From: a virus
Reading direction: 5' to 3' (one strand)
Length of the DNA: 40,203 nucleotides
IMG/VR virus record: IMGVR_UViG_3300014933_000174
Coordinates: 1-40,203 of that record
Both the position numbers and the translations under genes were made by a program. The notes below the pieces were generated by a model that saw nothing but the letters and a program-made list of their open reading frames with translations, searched no databases and had not been told where the DNA came from. Shown here in pieces: positions 1 through 8,780 of this stretch; position 1 is the first letter of the stretch, and each line of letters opens with the position of its first letter.

Positions 1-119
1 ACTGATGTACCGTCTGTGTCATTGCCAGAACGAGTTCCTGCAAACGCAAAGAGTGAACCAAATCTACGTCCGTTGTTGGGTGATGCACCTTGAGTAGCCG
101 CTTGACCAGAATACTTGAT
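1..119. repeat. Left copy of 119-bp terminal direct repeat
   Basis: Bases 1-119 are identical to the last 119 bases of the window. The copy lies inside the capsid gene and keeps its frame across the join. This is the signature of a circular (or circularly permuted) genome cut at an arbitrary point by the assembler, not a biological terminal repeat. The unit genome is 40,084 bp. Confidence 0.95.
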
Positions 120-548
120 AGAAGCACCGTCAGCACGAACCATTTGAAGCTCAACGTCAAACATGATCTCAGTCAATTGCTTGACTTCTTGATATGCTTG
201 GGGATCGCCACCAGCTTGCTCTACTGCACGAGCTGTACCAGTTGCACCAATAACAGTTGTGAAGATCTGTGTGTAGTTACCAATGTTTGAACGAGTATTT
301 GACTCAGACAAAGCTGAAGTAACTGCTGCGCCTTCTAAGGCTGCATTTAATGTTGGTTGACGGAAATAGTCATTAGGCCAGATGTGTAGCGTAGAGTTAA
401 TCTTGCGCTTTTTAGACATAGCCATGTTAGTGACAGGAGTACGGTCTTTAACATAGTTAGAGACTGTCAAGTCCATATCTTTAACAACGATGTCGGTTTG
501 GTATGGGCCATTACCGTTACCCAGGTTTGCAGAAGTGATTTGTGCCAT
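1..548 (-). CDS. Major capsid protein, N-terminal part (SU10/DUF5309 type)
   Basis: This is the first part of the major head protein. The ATG at 548 starts MAQITSANLGNGNG, and the frame runs off the left edge, continuing at the right edge of the window. Joined, it is 385 residues. The stretch SNIGNYTQIFTTVIGATGTA followed by an EQAG-type segment is what I know from the SU10/DUF5309 family of HK97-fold capsid proteins. It follows the portal and scaffold genes in the usual head-gene order. Family assignment is from recognition of motifs, not a search; the coding call is certain. Confidence 0.85.
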   Translation of the reverse strand, partial: MAQITSANLGNGNGPYQTDIVVKDMDLTVSNYVKDRTPVTNMAMSKKRKINSTLHIWPNDYFRQPTLNAALEGAAVTSALSESNTRSNIGNYTQIFTTVIGATGTARAVEQAGGDPQAYQEVKQLTEIMFDVELQMVRADGASIKYSGQAATQGASPNNGRRFGSLFAFAGTRSGNDTDGTS

Positions 549-568
549 GATTTTAAGTTCCTAAAAGG

Positions 569-1675
569 TTACTTGCGCCTTTGTTTGTTAGTTGCAAGCA
601 TTGTTGCCAAAAGTTCTCTAGCTGCGCTTTTATCGCCTCTGTTTGCTGCTTGTTGAAGCTTTTCAGTCTCTGTGGAAGGTGAGGTTTTAGCTTTTGCACC
701 AGATTTGATACTGGCAGCAATAGATCCACCTACATTGCGAACTACAGGCTTTTCACGAAACTTCATTCCGTCTCGTATTAAACCTAGCAAATATTCGTCA
801 CTAGAGATCAAATCAATATTTGGTACTCCAGGAACAAGCGTTGCCTTCGCACTTCCCCAATCCTTAGATAGTTTGTCTCTTAGTTCATCAAAATTAGCCC
901 TGTTTGCCAGTTCTTTATCTTGAAAACTTTGTCTTGCTTTCTCTAAAGTTTGTTTTACAAACGAAGATCTAGCATTGAGAAATTGTTCTACCTTTGGACG
1001 ATTAGTCTGGATAAACTGTGACTTTTCCTGAATTAACTGAGTGTTTTGACGGATTGCCGCCTCTGCCTCAGATCTTTCTAACTCAGTTGTAGCCTTGTCA
1101 CGGATTTGTACCCATTGCTGGTTATAGCCTTGTAATGTTATTAGCTCATCAGCAGTTGATTGCAACTGTGGAACTAACGTCATTTCAATGCCAATCTGTA
1201 ATCCGTCTAGTTCAGCCCTTCTTTTCGACTCATACTCTTCAAAATCAGCTTTTTCAGCTTTTAAACGTCTAGAGTTTTCATCTAAAGCACTTGTTTGACC
1301 AAGGAGAGTAGCTGCCTTCTTTGCAGTTAATTCAACGAACCCGCCCTCAGCGTTTTTGTTCGGTATCCTTAACTTCATGTCAGGATTTTGCTCTGCAAAT
1401 TCAAAGAAGTTTACTGGTTCGTTTGCTCCATCGGAGGACTCTCCATCTTCTTCATTTACAGTTTCCTCTATCGCACTCGTACCTTCTTCAGGTTCAACTT
1501 CCTCTTCGGGAGTAGCCTGTGGGGATTCAGCTTTCGCTTCCTCTTGTCCACCTGGAGGCTCTTTACTGCCAATCACTTGAGGACTGTTCCGTCTGTTAAC
1601 GGCAATCATCTCAGCAATTTGTGCTTCTGGGCTTCCAGTTTGTTGCGAAACGGCCTGTTCGGTTACGTTTTCCAT
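569..1675 (-). CDS. Capsid scaffold protein
   Basis: A 368-residue protein lying between the portal and capsid genes, where scaffolds sit. Residues about 40-90 are very acidic and Pro/Glu-rich. Residues about 130-270 are charged and helical with long runs typical of coiled coil (for example LDENSRRLKAEKADFEEYES). The C-terminus is basic and ends NKQRRK, like the capsid-binding helix-turn-helix tail of P22-type scaffolds. Role in guiding capsid assembly is inferred from position and composition; there is no sequence signature as such. Confidence 0.75.
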   Translation of the reverse strand: MENVTEQAVSQQTGSPEAQIAEMIAVNRRNSPQVIGSKEPPGGQEEAKAESPQATPEEEVEPEEGTSAIEETVNEEDGESSDGANEPVNFFEFAEQNPDMKLRIPNKNAEGGFVELTAKKAATLLGQTSALDENSRRLKAEKADFEEYESKRRAELDGLQIGIEMTLVPQLQSTADELITLQGYNQQWVQIRDKATTELERSEAEAAIRQNTQLIQEKSQFIQTNRPKVEQFLNARSSFVKQTLEKARQSFQDKELANRANFDELRDKLSKDWGSAKATLVPGVPNIDLISSDEYLLGLIRDGMKFREKPVVRNVGGSIAASIKSGAKAKTSPSTETEKLQQAANRGDKSAARELLATMLATNKQRRK

Positions 1676-1678
1676 AGT

Positions 1679-2068
1679 TTATCCTATTTTCCTAAGTTGT
1701 TGCAATTCCTCTTGAAGGCTTAGACCTTTAGTCTTAGACTTTTCCAGTTCTCTTTCTACTTTCACCTCTGAAAGATGCTCCATAAACTCCGTTCTTTCTA
1801 TAAAAGTAACGAAATCTCTAATTCCAATGAGGTTGTGTGAGTAGTTAACTCTTTCCTCGTCCGTCTTGCAATCTTCTATCCTGTCCATGATGTAAAACCT
1901 ATAAAGGTTAAACAACAGAGCCAAATCATTGTTGGCTAGTAATCTTTTGGCGGCCTGAGCGTTTTCAAAGACTAAGGTTTTCCTATGTCCTGATGCTCCC
2001 GCTTCTGTGTCTTCTACTCTAGTTCTGTGGTTAAAGTAACCAACTATATTTCCAATCAAAGTCTTCAT
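1679..2068 (-). CDS. Hypothetical protein between portal and scaffold
   Basis: A 129-residue protein, mostly alpha-helical by composition, with no family I recognise. It sits 7 bp after the portal stop and 3 bp before the scaffold start, so it is co-translated with head genes and may act in head assembly. The C-terminal third (from about residue 95) is Glu/Lys-rich and probably coiled. No signal peptide or membrane segment is visible. Confidence 0.7.
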   Translation of the reverse strand: MKTLIGNIVGYFNHRTRVEDTEAGASGHRKTLVFENAQAAKRLLANNDLALLFNLYRFYIMDRIEDCKTDEERVNYSHNLIGIRDFVTFIERTEFMEHLSEVKVERELEKSKTKGLSLQEELQQLRKIG

Positions 2069-2075
2069 AAATCTC

Positions 2076-4256
2076 CTAATCTACTCGCACATCAGTTAAC
2101 TTTCCTTTTTTAGCTGCCATAGCATCAAACATATTGTCAACATCGTATTGTTGGGTTTCTTTAGCTAATTTAGCAGTTTTAGCTTGAACTTCTTGTACAG
2201 TAGCTTGGTTAAGAGCTGCTTTACTTTGGTGTACAAGCTCTTCAGCAGGAGGAGGTTGCTTGGATTTAGCTTGCGCTAGTTTTACTGCTTCATCCATTGT
2301 TATCAAATAAGCATCTACATGGCGAACACCCAAGACTCTTAAAGTATCTTCATAAGGTCTTCTGGCTTTTGCAAACATTTCAGGCATTTCAGGGTTTAAT
2401 TGCATGACCACTTGTGCAAACTGCTGTTGAGCTTGAGTGATTAGTTGTTGTCTGGTTAGCCTATTTTCGTCAGACATAAACCCTAGACCTAAATCAATGT
2501 TGATCATTTTTCTGTCAATGAATTGATAGTTTGCCATTGCTTGTGCATCCAAGAAAGGGCCACCTTTTTCTGAGCAAACGTGAGCTAATTGTTGGATAGA
2601 GTAATCGTCAGCATACTGAATCATTGTGTGCCATACAAGGTGAATAACATCTTGTAGTGCTATTGCACAATTTTTAATCATCTCATCTTGGATAAGTTGA
2701 TTTGGCCCCATAGCAGTTTGGAGCTTAAATCCTGAATTACCATCCTTCATAACCTCTGGATTTAGAGAATCAGCAGGATTGGTCATTCCTATCATTGCCA
2801 TATTGTCTTCTTTAAGCGAAGCCATAGCAGAATCAACGTATGCCAAATTGCCTTGCAAAGGTGCAAACTCAAAAACGTGCTTAGTAGGATCAAACTTACG
2901 ATCAAGTACAAACATAGCACTAACGCCTCGCTGAATCTCTTCAGCATCCACAAACTCAGGATTAACCCCAATCCTAGGAGTAGAGGCTTGCATTGCAAAG
3001 CTAAGTTGAGCACGTCTAATCGATGTTGCATATTCTTGAATCGGTACTAACCGCTCTCCAAGTGAATAGCCAAAGAAGTTGCCAGTAATAGGCTTAGGGC
3101 ACATATTTGCCAAAGGAATAAAGTCAACTTCCTTAACGTACAAAATATAAGAGCCTGAATAGCAAACCTCAACAATCTCTTCTTCACCGTCTCCATCAAC
3201 ATCTTTTCTAAGCCAAGCAGTTGTCAACATAACAACCCTTGCATATCGATCAGCACCTTGTGAGGCAATAACACCCTGTCCAGGAACAGGCGTAGAGTCT
3301 CTTGCGTGTAGAGCTAAATCATTCTCCAATGCTCCTGCTTGATAAGCTCCCGCAGGGCCATAAGCAGCATGATCAGCAAACTGTTCCATGTCAATAAAAG
3401 GATATTGAACTTTTGCCTCATGGATAGTCATTGGCTCGTAAAACCCTACAAAATCCTGATACATGATTTGTGGGATTGTTGGGTTACATACGAAGTAATG
3501 TTGAGCAATATGCTTGATTCGAATATTGGTTTGTGTACCAGTACATTTGTACTTTGCACGATAAATAGTGTTGTTGGATATTGCTTCTTCCAACTCTGCG
3601 CCTGGGGCTGATTCTTGCTCTTCCTCTTGCTCATCCCCTGGTTGCATAGATTCTTGCATAGCTTGTTGTAAATTTACATCAACCTTACGCATTTGTTGTC
3701 TAAGGGTTTTCAAACCACTTTCAGCAGCCTGTAATTCAAAAGCCTTTAACTGATCTTTTGTCCCAGTTACTTCTTTGTATTGGGTAATAGTGTCACGAAC
3801 AGGCATCACCATCACAATACCGTTCTTGTGCATCAACGCATCTTGAGCCCAGTCACGAATAACTGCATACGCATTGTTTTTGTTATTAATGAAATACTTA
3901 ACCATGTCTGTTGCTTGTTCAGCACCGTCTTGGTCAGATTCATCAAATCTTTCAAACTCAAAGTTAACCTTTCCATCAGGCATTAAGCACTTTGTAATTA
4001 CCGCAGTAGCGTAATCGATACCTGGAGTTACTACTGGATGGATGTAATCTAGCCCTCGGATTGGCTCTGTAGATTCAGATACTGGAATATTTAAATAATG
4101 GTAATCCGTAAAACGGTTGTAGGTATTCTTAGCTTGAGTCAAGCGAAGGTAGTCAACCATTTTCATATATGCTTCGTGACATACTTTTTCTGCAATACCA
4201 CGATTGCCAGAAGGAGATGCCAGATTTTCAACTACCAAATTTTGCTTGAATAACAT
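2076..4256 (-). CDS. Portal protein
   Basis: The dodecameric ring at the capsid vertex through which DNA passes. At 726 residues it has the large size of P22-type podovirus portals. It lies directly between the large terminase and the scaffold. The middle holds a long alpha/beta region with YARVVMLTTAWLRKDVDGDG, typical of the wing or clip region of such portals. The C-terminal part (residues about 640-726) is Gln/Ala/Lys-rich and helical, fitting a barrel helix. The start is preceded by AAAGGTTAACT, a leader shared with other late genes. Assigned by size, order and overall look. Confidence 0.85.
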   Translation of the reverse strand: MLFKQNLVVENLASPSGNRGIAEKVCHEAYMKMVDYLRLTQAKNTYNRFTDYHYLNIPVSESTEPIRGLDYIHPVVTPGIDYATAVITKCLMPDGKVNFEFERFDESDQDGAEQATDMVKYFINNKNNAYAVIRDWAQDALMHKNGIVMVMPVRDTITQYKEVTGTKDQLKAFELQAAESGLKTLRQQMRKVDVNLQQAMQESMQPGDEQEEEQESAPGAELEEAISNNTIYRAKYKCTGTQTNIRIKHIAQHYFVCNPTIPQIMYQDFVGFYEPMTIHEAKVQYPFIDMEQFADHAAYGPAGAYQAGALENDLALHARDSTPVPGQGVIASQGADRYARVVMLTTAWLRKDVDGDGEEEIVEVCYSGSYILYVKEVDFIPLANMCPKPITGNFFGYSLGERLVPIQEYATSIRRAQLSFAMQASTPRIGVNPEFVDAEEIQRGVSAMFVLDRKFDPTKHVFEFAPLQGNLAYVDSAMASLKEDNMAMIGMTNPADSLNPEVMKDGNSGFKLQTAMGPNQLIQDEMIKNCAIALQDVIHLVWHTMIQYADDYSIQQLAHVCSEKGGPFLDAQAMANYQFIDRKMINIDLGLGFMSDENRLTRQQLITQAQQQFAQVVMQLNPEMPEMFAKARRPYEDTLRVLGVRHVDAYLITMDEAVKLAQAKSKQPPPAEELVHQSKAALNQATVQEVQAKTAKLAKETQQYDVDNMFDAMAAKKGKLTDVRVD

Positions 4257-4265
4257 AGTTAACCT

Positions 4266-5858
4266 TTAGATTCGTTGCAATTTGCCTTCAACAACAGGGA
4301 TTCTACGGTTAGCAAAGGTGTTTGCTCTGCTAACAACGGATTCTCCATGTCCTTGAATCAACGCCAATATTCCTATTCTTGCTGAATCTATATGATCATC
4401 TGGATCACTAAATCTGCCCATTTCATCGATAGCGTAATTCCTGGCTTCATCCAAGAACGATTTACAGGATTCGTTAACCAGTAAAGTGTTACGCTCCATC
4501 ATTAGCCTCATTATATTGATTCCGTAGGCTTTGTGGTTAGTTACCTTTCCCTGATCGTTCGCAGGATTGAGGATTGCGCCAGATATGCAGTTAAGGCCAT
4601 ACGAATCCTCAAATACCTCCCTGACACTTTGCTCTGTAAGCGTGTATCTACCTGCTGTTGCTGCATCATGCGGTAAAGCAATGGGCACGCCTTTGGATTC
4701 CTTATCAAGTAAATAGTGAACATATTCGTCAGGCGTTTCCCCTGAAGGGATTGTGATCTGCCTGTGAAGATAGATAATTTCATTAATTGAGTCTCTAAAA
4801 AAGAACGAGATAACGGTTGGGTCATTCTTAATTCCTAAGTCAAAACTAATTAATCTCTCTAACTTATCGTTATTTCTCAAATCATGTTCATCAGACTTGT
4901 AGATAGGCCATTCCAATAAAGGAAACACTACGCCTTTGCCCATTAAAGGAACACCGTTCATACGACATTCTCTTTCCCAAGGCATAAAGTCTCTGGCTAA
5001 CTGTTCTCTTTCTTCAAGAGGAAAGAAGGGCTCACCCCACTCATTAGTAAAGGGTATATCGTCCCAACCGACTCTGACATGGGCATAGCCATCGACTTGA
5101 TCCCAGAACTTACGAACCAACCCTGACATACCTTTGAGCGGAGTAAATGAGCAAATGACTTGTCCATTTCTTGATGCTGTTCTGACAACAAGCTCGGAAA
5201 ATGTCTCATCTGGCGGTTGCTCGTCAAGAACAACGAGATCAAGCTCAAATCCTTGTAAATGTCTAACTTGTTGTGTGTAGTTTGAAAAGTAAAGTTTGGA
5301 CTTCCCGCCTGTAATATGCCAAACTTCCATTGCAAGCACGTTTGCACCATCCGAACGGATAGATTTAAAGTCAATAAGTTCTCTAGGTATAGCACCAGAA
5401 CCAAGGCGATAACTTTGTTTAATGTCATCACAACCCAAGAGTTTACTTTGGAGAGTCTTAGCCACCTGTTCCCAGGATTCACCTGCGCACATAGCAATGA
5501 TGGGAGATTCATATACTTTTCCTTTCCAATGTGGAGGGTACTTTCCTGTCAAATGAAAAGCAGTCTCATAGGTAGAAGCCAGCGTTTTTCCACTTCTGTT
5601 TGCAGCGATCATCCCTCTTCTGGTAAACCTTTTACCCAATTCAAAGAATCTATTTTGATAAGAAAAGGGTTTGAACCATTTCAATTGGTTGTATTGCATA
5701 TCTTCCGCTATCTTGTCGGTAGCAATACGCATAGCATCAAATTGTTCTGGGGTGAAGTCTTTTAGTTTCTTTTTACCACCAGCAAGGTTGATCAGGTGCT
5801 TTAAAGCCCTTGTTTTGTAGAGTGGTTGTATATAGGTACTGGCTTCACTTTTTGCCAT
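4266..5858 (-). CDS. terL: Terminase large subunit (ATPase and nuclease)
   Basis: The packaging motor that cuts concatemers and pumps DNA into proheads. It is 530 residues from the ATG at 5858. An upstream in-frame TTG at 5876 would add six residues and has a poorer start context. Walker A is AANRSGKT at residues 85-92 and Walker B is LDLVVLDE at 207-214. A C-terminal RNase H-like nuclease follows, with candidate acidic residues in SFDLG (D340), LPHDAA and DDHIDSAR. The gene order terminase, portal, scaffold, capsid is standard. The packaging strategy cannot be read from sequence alone. Confidence 0.95.
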   Translation of the reverse strand: MAKSEASTYIQPLYKTRALKHLINLAGGKKKLKDFTPEQFDAMRIATDKIAEDMQYNQLKWFKPFSYQNRFFELGKRFTRRGMIAANRSGKTLASTYETAFHLTGKYPPHWKGKVYESPIIAMCAGESWEQVAKTLQSKLLGCDDIKQSYRLGSGAIPRELIDFKSIRSDGANVLAMEVWHITGGKSKLYFSNYTQQVRHLQGFELDLVVLDEQPPDETFSELVVRTASRNGQVICSFTPLKGMSGLVRKFWDQVDGYAHVRVGWDDIPFTNEWGEPFFPLEEREQLARDFMPWERECRMNGVPLMGKGVVFPLLEWPIYKSDEHDLRNNDKLERLISFDLGIKNDPTVISFFFRDSINEIIYLHRQITIPSGETPDEYVHYLLDKESKGVPIALPHDAATAGRYTLTEQSVREVFEDSYGLNCISGAILNPANDQGKVTNHKAYGINIMRLMMERNTLLVNESCKSFLDEARNYAIDEMGRFSDPDDHIDSARIGILALIQGHGESVVSRANTFANRRIPVVEGKLQRI

Positions 5859-6033
5859 AGTTATCCCTGATATCAAGGAAGATCTTTGCGCTCATAGCAA
5901 GGAGATGGATATCTAAAGAAGACAGATTGTGTATATCTTTCTTTAGGAATTCCAAAACCTTACGAGCACAAAATTCTGCTTGATTAGGCAGACGGATATT
6001 AAAATCGTCTTTGTCGTAATCTTCTTTAGACAT
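5845..6033 (-). CDS. Hypothetical protein upstream of terL
   Basis: A 62-residue protein starting at the ATG at 6033, which overlaps the stop of the upstream gene as TAATG and so suggests translational coupling. Its end overlaps the terminase start by 14 bp. It has a charged N-terminus (MSKEDYDKDDFN) and a helical remainder, with no recognised family. Position next to terL makes a packaging accessory role possible but unproven. Confidence 0.65.
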   Translation of the reverse strand: MSKEDYDKDDFNIRLPNQAEFCARKVLEFLKKDIHNLSSLDIHLLAMSAKIFLDIRDNYGKK

Positions 6034-6680
6034 TACGCCCAAGGATCAGCAATGTTTTTGGCAGAGACTGAAACAATGTTTTTATCAATCAAAGGCCAGA
6101 TACTTGCGCCTTTCTCACCGATACAGTAAGTGTATAAACCCCTGCCTTTTTCAGTAAGAGATCCATCTGCTCTTCTAAGGATAATCTCTTCTGTTCTTGG
6201 GTCTAACCAGGAATAACGCTCTGGTACTGTTTGACCAAACTTGTTAATCCTTGATCCAACAGCAATCATCTCAGTTGGCCCCATAACCTGATAGGTAATG
6301 ATTCCATTATCGTATTTACGAAACATAATCTGCACCTTACGATCCGATTGTGGATCTAAAGGGTGAGGCATATTCGTAGCATTGAAATGATGAATCTGAG
6401 AATCTTCTGGGGGAAGATCAGCACCTCTTGGAGGAGGGAAGGGCTTTTTCTCATCAATAGGGATTAAATCCTTCTTATCTACATAAGGATTGTCTTCCGT
6501 AATAAAGTCTTGAGGAACCTTCTTACCTTCTAAGGCGTTCTTAGCTGCAAGATATTGTTCTTCTTTAGGTTTGCCAATAAGGTCTAGCGATAACCCAGTC
6601 TTGTCATAAACAAACTGAGCTAAATCTCTAGCATTGGGAAGGTCTGCCTTTAGGGCATCTACGTCATATAAATCTGCCAT
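6033..6680 (-). CDS. Hypothetical late protein, 215 residues
   Basis: Starts at an ATG at 6680 preceded by AAAGGAACTAGAA, a good SD. No family name is known to me. Residues about 75-110 are Pro/Asp-rich (KKPFPPPRGADLPPEDSQ). The rest looks globular, with a FRKYDNGIITYQVMGPTEM stretch of beta character. It lies three genes upstream of the portal and is coupled to the next gene. Probably a virion or packaging protein by location; that is inference. Confidence 0.7.
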   Translation of the reverse strand: MADLYDVDALKADLPNARDLAQFVYDKTGLSLDLIGKPKEEQYLAAKNALEGKKVPQDFITEDNPYVDKKDLIPIDEKKPFPPPRGADLPPEDSQIHHFNATNMPHPLDPQSDRKVQIMFRKYDNGIITYQVMGPTEMIAVGSRINKFGQTVPERYSWLDPRTEEIILRRADGSLTEKGRGLYTYCIGEKGASIWPLIDKNIVSVSAKNIADPWA

Positions 6681-6701
6681 TTCTAGTTCCTTTATCTAAA
6701 C

Positions 6702-7031
6702 TTACTCTTTTTCCATCTCTTCTTCGTACTTCTCTTTTGCTCTATCAGCATGGTGATGTGCTAATTCTTTGTGCTCGTCAACTCTTTCATCTTCACCTTT
6801 ACCCATTCCTAACCAGGAAGCACAGTGGTGTGCATGACAAGCACCATGATGTTCATGTTGTTCTTTAGCTGATTTGGTTAACTTATGAGCCAATGAAGAA
6901 GCTTTTTCAAAGTCATCATTTACATTTTCAAAGTCATTACCAACAGATTTTTTAGGTTTCTCAGCAGAAGGAGGAATTGATCCACCAAGGGAGCCAAAGA
7001 AAGAATTTATTTTGTCTCTAGGTTGGCTCAT
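6702..7031 (-). CDS. His-rich acidic small protein
   Basis: A 109-residue protein with a striking central cluster of His and two Cys (HEHHGACHAHHCASWLG, residues about 58-75), then a charged helical tail with more His (HKELAHHHADRAKEKYEEE). The cluster would bind metal such as zinc or nickel. The ATG overlaps the preceding gene's stop (ATGA). It belongs to a run of small late proteins before the terminase. Family and function are unknown. Confidence 0.7.
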   Translation of the reverse strand: MSQPRDKINSFFGSLGGSIPPSAEKPKKSVGNDFENVNDDFEKASSLAHKLTKSAKEQHEHHGACHAHHCASWLGMGKGEDERVDEHKELAHHHADRAKEKYEEEMEKE

Positions 7032-7276
7032 TTTGGTTGTAACCTCGCTTTATCTTTTGCTGTTGTGAAGGATACCTTAGATCCTTTACGTCCTGCATTG
7101 ATGTTTTGGATGTGTTGATCAGAGAAGTCTTCATGTCCAAGGGCTTTTACTGCACGCTTGGCAATAGATTCACCATGAGCATGACCTTGTGCAAAACTCT
7201 CTAATTTATCGTTGATAGGCTTTCCAACGCCTTTAGACATTTGTTTGCCACCGCTAATAACTCTTCCGTAGTTCAT
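7028..7276 (-). CDS. Small basic late protein, 82 residues
   Basis: Basic protein rich in Gly, Lys and His, with SFAQGHAHGESIAKRAVKAL in the middle and a Lys/Arg-rich C-terminus (AGRKGSKVSFTTAKDKARLQ). Likely nucleic-acid binding by charge only. The start is preceded by GTGAGATAACT and the stop overlaps the next start. Not recognised as a named family. Confidence 0.65.
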   Translation of the reverse strand: MNYGRVISGGKQMSKGVGKPINDKLESFAQGHAHGESIAKRAVKALGHEDFSDQHIQNINAGRKGSKVSFTTAKDKARLQPK

Positions 7277-7283
7277 AGTTATC

Positions 7284-7577
7284 TCACTTTAGAAAGTTGG
7301 TACGATCAGAGTTCATATAAGCAATATTGGTAGACTTTGTGTCATAAGCCTTTGGCTGATGTACTTCTACCTTTTGGTGTCTACCGTGTATTACGCTGGT
7401 ATTACCTGCACTAGGCGCAGATTGATGACCAGGTGCGTAATGTGTACCACCCTTCTTAATAGTAACGTCAGTAACTCCACCTTTTTTACTGTGAACGCTA
7501 TGGTCAACCAAACCCTTGGTTACTGCGTGTTGTTTCATGAGTGTGGGGGCATTGTTGCCAGAAGTATAGTGGCTCAT
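7284..7577 (-). CDS. Small His/Lys-rich late protein, 97 residues
   Basis: Starts by ATGA overlap with the stop of the basic protein upstream. Rich in His, Lys, Gly and Thr, with little predicted hydrophobic core, which suggests an unstructured or DNA-associated protein. It forms with its neighbours a set of small late proteins between the GNAT-like gene and the terminase. Function unknown. Confidence 0.65.
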   Translation of the reverse strand: MSHYTSGNNAPTLMKQHAVTKGLVDHSVHSKKGGVTDVTIKKGGTHYAPGHQSAPSAGNTSVIHGRHQKVEVHQPKAYDTKSTNIAYMNSDRTNFLK

Positions 7578-7726
7578 TTCTTTCCTTTAGGTTTACGCTT
7601 TGCCTCTGCCTCTCTTTTCATAGAGTATGCAATCGCAACAGCTTGGGATTCTTTCTTACCTTCTTTACGCTCTTTAGCCACATTCTTTCCAAATGCAACC
7701 TTAGACTTAGACTTGATTAATGGCAT
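7574..7726 (-). CDS. Very basic 50-residue protein
   Basis: A 50-residue ORF starting MPLIKSKSKVAFGKNVAKER and ending KRKPKGKK. It recalls a short conserved phage protein of the form MPLIKSKSKKAFSKN...QAVAIAYS, seen in many environmental phages and of unknown function. The start overlaps the upstream stop as TAATG and its own stop overlaps the next ATG. About one third of residues are Lys or Arg, so DNA binding is plausible. Confidence 0.75.
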   Translation of the reverse strand: MPLIKSKSKVAFGKNVAKERKEGKKESQAVAIAYSMKREAEAKRKPKGKK

Positions 7727-8070
7727 TATTTCACCTTAGACAGAGTTTCCATAAAAGCATCCAGAGCACCATCAGCATCAGTCTCCTCTTTACTGGCAAC
7801 GCTCTGTACATAGTCTACAGTAATTACAGGAGCTCTGCTAGATTCATAAGAAGCCATCTTATCCGCTATTCGTGCCTTATCCTTCATATCCAACTCATCA
7901 CTTTGCATAGCCTCTATCAAGATCTCCATTGCCGTCTTCAAAGGAGCCTGTCCCTTGTCAATCCTCTCTTGATTCAACTTGTTAAACAAAGCCCCATATT
8001 CCGTTACCTTGTTTACTACAGATTCAGCCTGTTTCTTCTTAGTTGGTAAGGTTGATACCTTTGATGCCAT
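7726..8070 (-). CDS. Helical protein, candidate terminase small subunit
   Basis: 114 residues from the ATG at 8070, which has AAAGGACGGACTCA in front; a longer in-frame start at 8133 lies within the upstream gene. The sequence is helical and charged (KTAMEILIEAMQSDELDMKD, then KARIADKMASYESSRAP), a pattern I associate with small terminase or DNA-recognition proteins of environmental phages. Its place upstream of terL supports this weakly. No clear HTH is visible, so this is a candidate only. Confidence 0.55.
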   Translation of the reverse strand: MASKVSTLPTKKKQAESVVNKVTEYGALFNKLNQERIDKGQAPLKTAMEILIEAMQSDELDMKDKARIADKMASYESSRAPVITVDYVQSVASKEETDADGALDAFMETLSKVK

Positions 8071-8581
8071 TGAGTCCGTCCTTTGTTCTAAGCCAGCCAT
8101 AACTCCCGTTAACAGTAAACCCACGCTTCTCATGGATCTTCATAAATCCCCTATGATCACCTCGTATAGATGTACTACAAACCACAGGAACACCATTCTG
8201 ATACGCCCATAATATATGTTGGTCAATCATAGCATTGATCAGTCTCACCCTCGTCTTAACAGGAAGTCCTAAATCAACATGATGGAACTTCGCATTAGAT
8301 ATCTCCTCAGTTGAATAGGTCGTATACCCACCCCTGTCAAACCAACAAAACCCCAACAGCTTATCAGCGTACTCCACACTCATAACAGCAGGCCTCGCTA
8401 CCGCCAAAAACTCCCTACTCCGATCAAACTGCTGATACGCAGATGCCATCGTTACATTCTTTCTAAAGATAGCCTTACTGGTAGTCAATATCCCATCCAC
8501 CTCCCCTCCAAATCCATCCGCCATCTCTACTATATCCTCCACATCATGCAAAGGATGCGCTAAGCTCCACTCTATCTCCAT
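8039..8581 (-). CDS. GNAT-like acyltransferase, first late gene
   Basis: 180 residues. The shape fits a small GNAT fold: an N-terminal LAHPLHDVEDIVEMADGFGG helix, a middle part on cofactor binding (FLAVARPAVMSVEYADKLLG, then CWFDRGG), and a C-terminal RGDHRGFMKIHEKRGFTVNG segment, which is the usual end of GNAT proteins. I know similar proteins next to terminase genes in freshwater phages. Substrate unknown. It heads the minus-strand late block, and its upstream region holds no clear promoter I can name. The end overlaps the next gene by 32 bp. Confidence 0.6.
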   Translation of the reverse strand: MEIEWSLAHPLHDVEDIVEMADGFGGEVDGILTTSKAIFRKNVTMASAYQQFDRSREFLAVARPAVMSVEYADKLLGFCWFDRGGYTTYSTEEISNAKFHHVDLGLPVKTRVRLINAMIDQHILWAYQNGVPVVCSTSIRGDHRGFMKIHEKRGFTVNGSYGWLRTKDGLNGIKGINLTN

Positions 8582-8710
8582 ATCCCACCCCCATAAGTTC
8601 TCTTCAGTTTACCAGAAACTTTTCAATTAAAAATTTTTATACACAATCCACTTATCCCCTATTCCATATACGATTGGTTAACCTGAATGTTCTGAATATA
8701 TTTTGAGAAT

Positions 8711-8728
8711 GGGGGAGTGGGCCCCCCC
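8711..8728. repeat. G/C-run inverted repeat
   Basis: A run of five G is followed within a few bases by GGGCCCCCCC, so the two arms can pair through five or six G-C pairs. It stands out in AT-rich DNA. Confidence 0.5.
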
Positions 8729-8749
8729 TCTTAGCCTTCCTTCCAGTAG

Positions 8750-8780
8750 TACCCCCCTTAGACTAATCCTAGTGGGGGTA
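8750..8780. repeat. Inverted repeat TACCCCC / GGGGGTA
   Basis: Perfect 7-bp arms (8750-8756 and 8774-8780) with a 17-base loop. It lies about 20 bp from the preceding G/C-run repeat. No T-tract follows, so it is not a normal intrinsic terminator. Confidence 0.55.

Noticed and set aside
1-119. True terminal redundancy of a linear virion genome
   Set aside because: The repeat is inside the capsid gene and joins it perfectly, so it is an assembly overlap of a circular or permuted genome.
1388-1723. Plus-strand ORF opposite the scaffold gene
   Set aside because: Phe/Leu/Ser-rich antisense of Glu/Lys-rich coiled-coil codons, without SD.
4997-5512. 171-codon minus-strand ORF overlapping the terminase in another frame
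   Set aside because: Considered as a second overprinted gene, but it has no SD and no motif order I know; Leu/Ser-rich shadow.
5316-5765. Plus-strand ORF of 149 codons inside the terminase gene
   Set aside because: Antisense shadow: no SD, no sensible protein, and it lies wholly in a strong minus-strand gene.
5859-5876. TTG at 5876 as the terminase start
   Set aside because: The ATG at 5858 is closer to the usual length and has a better context; the TTG adds only six residues.
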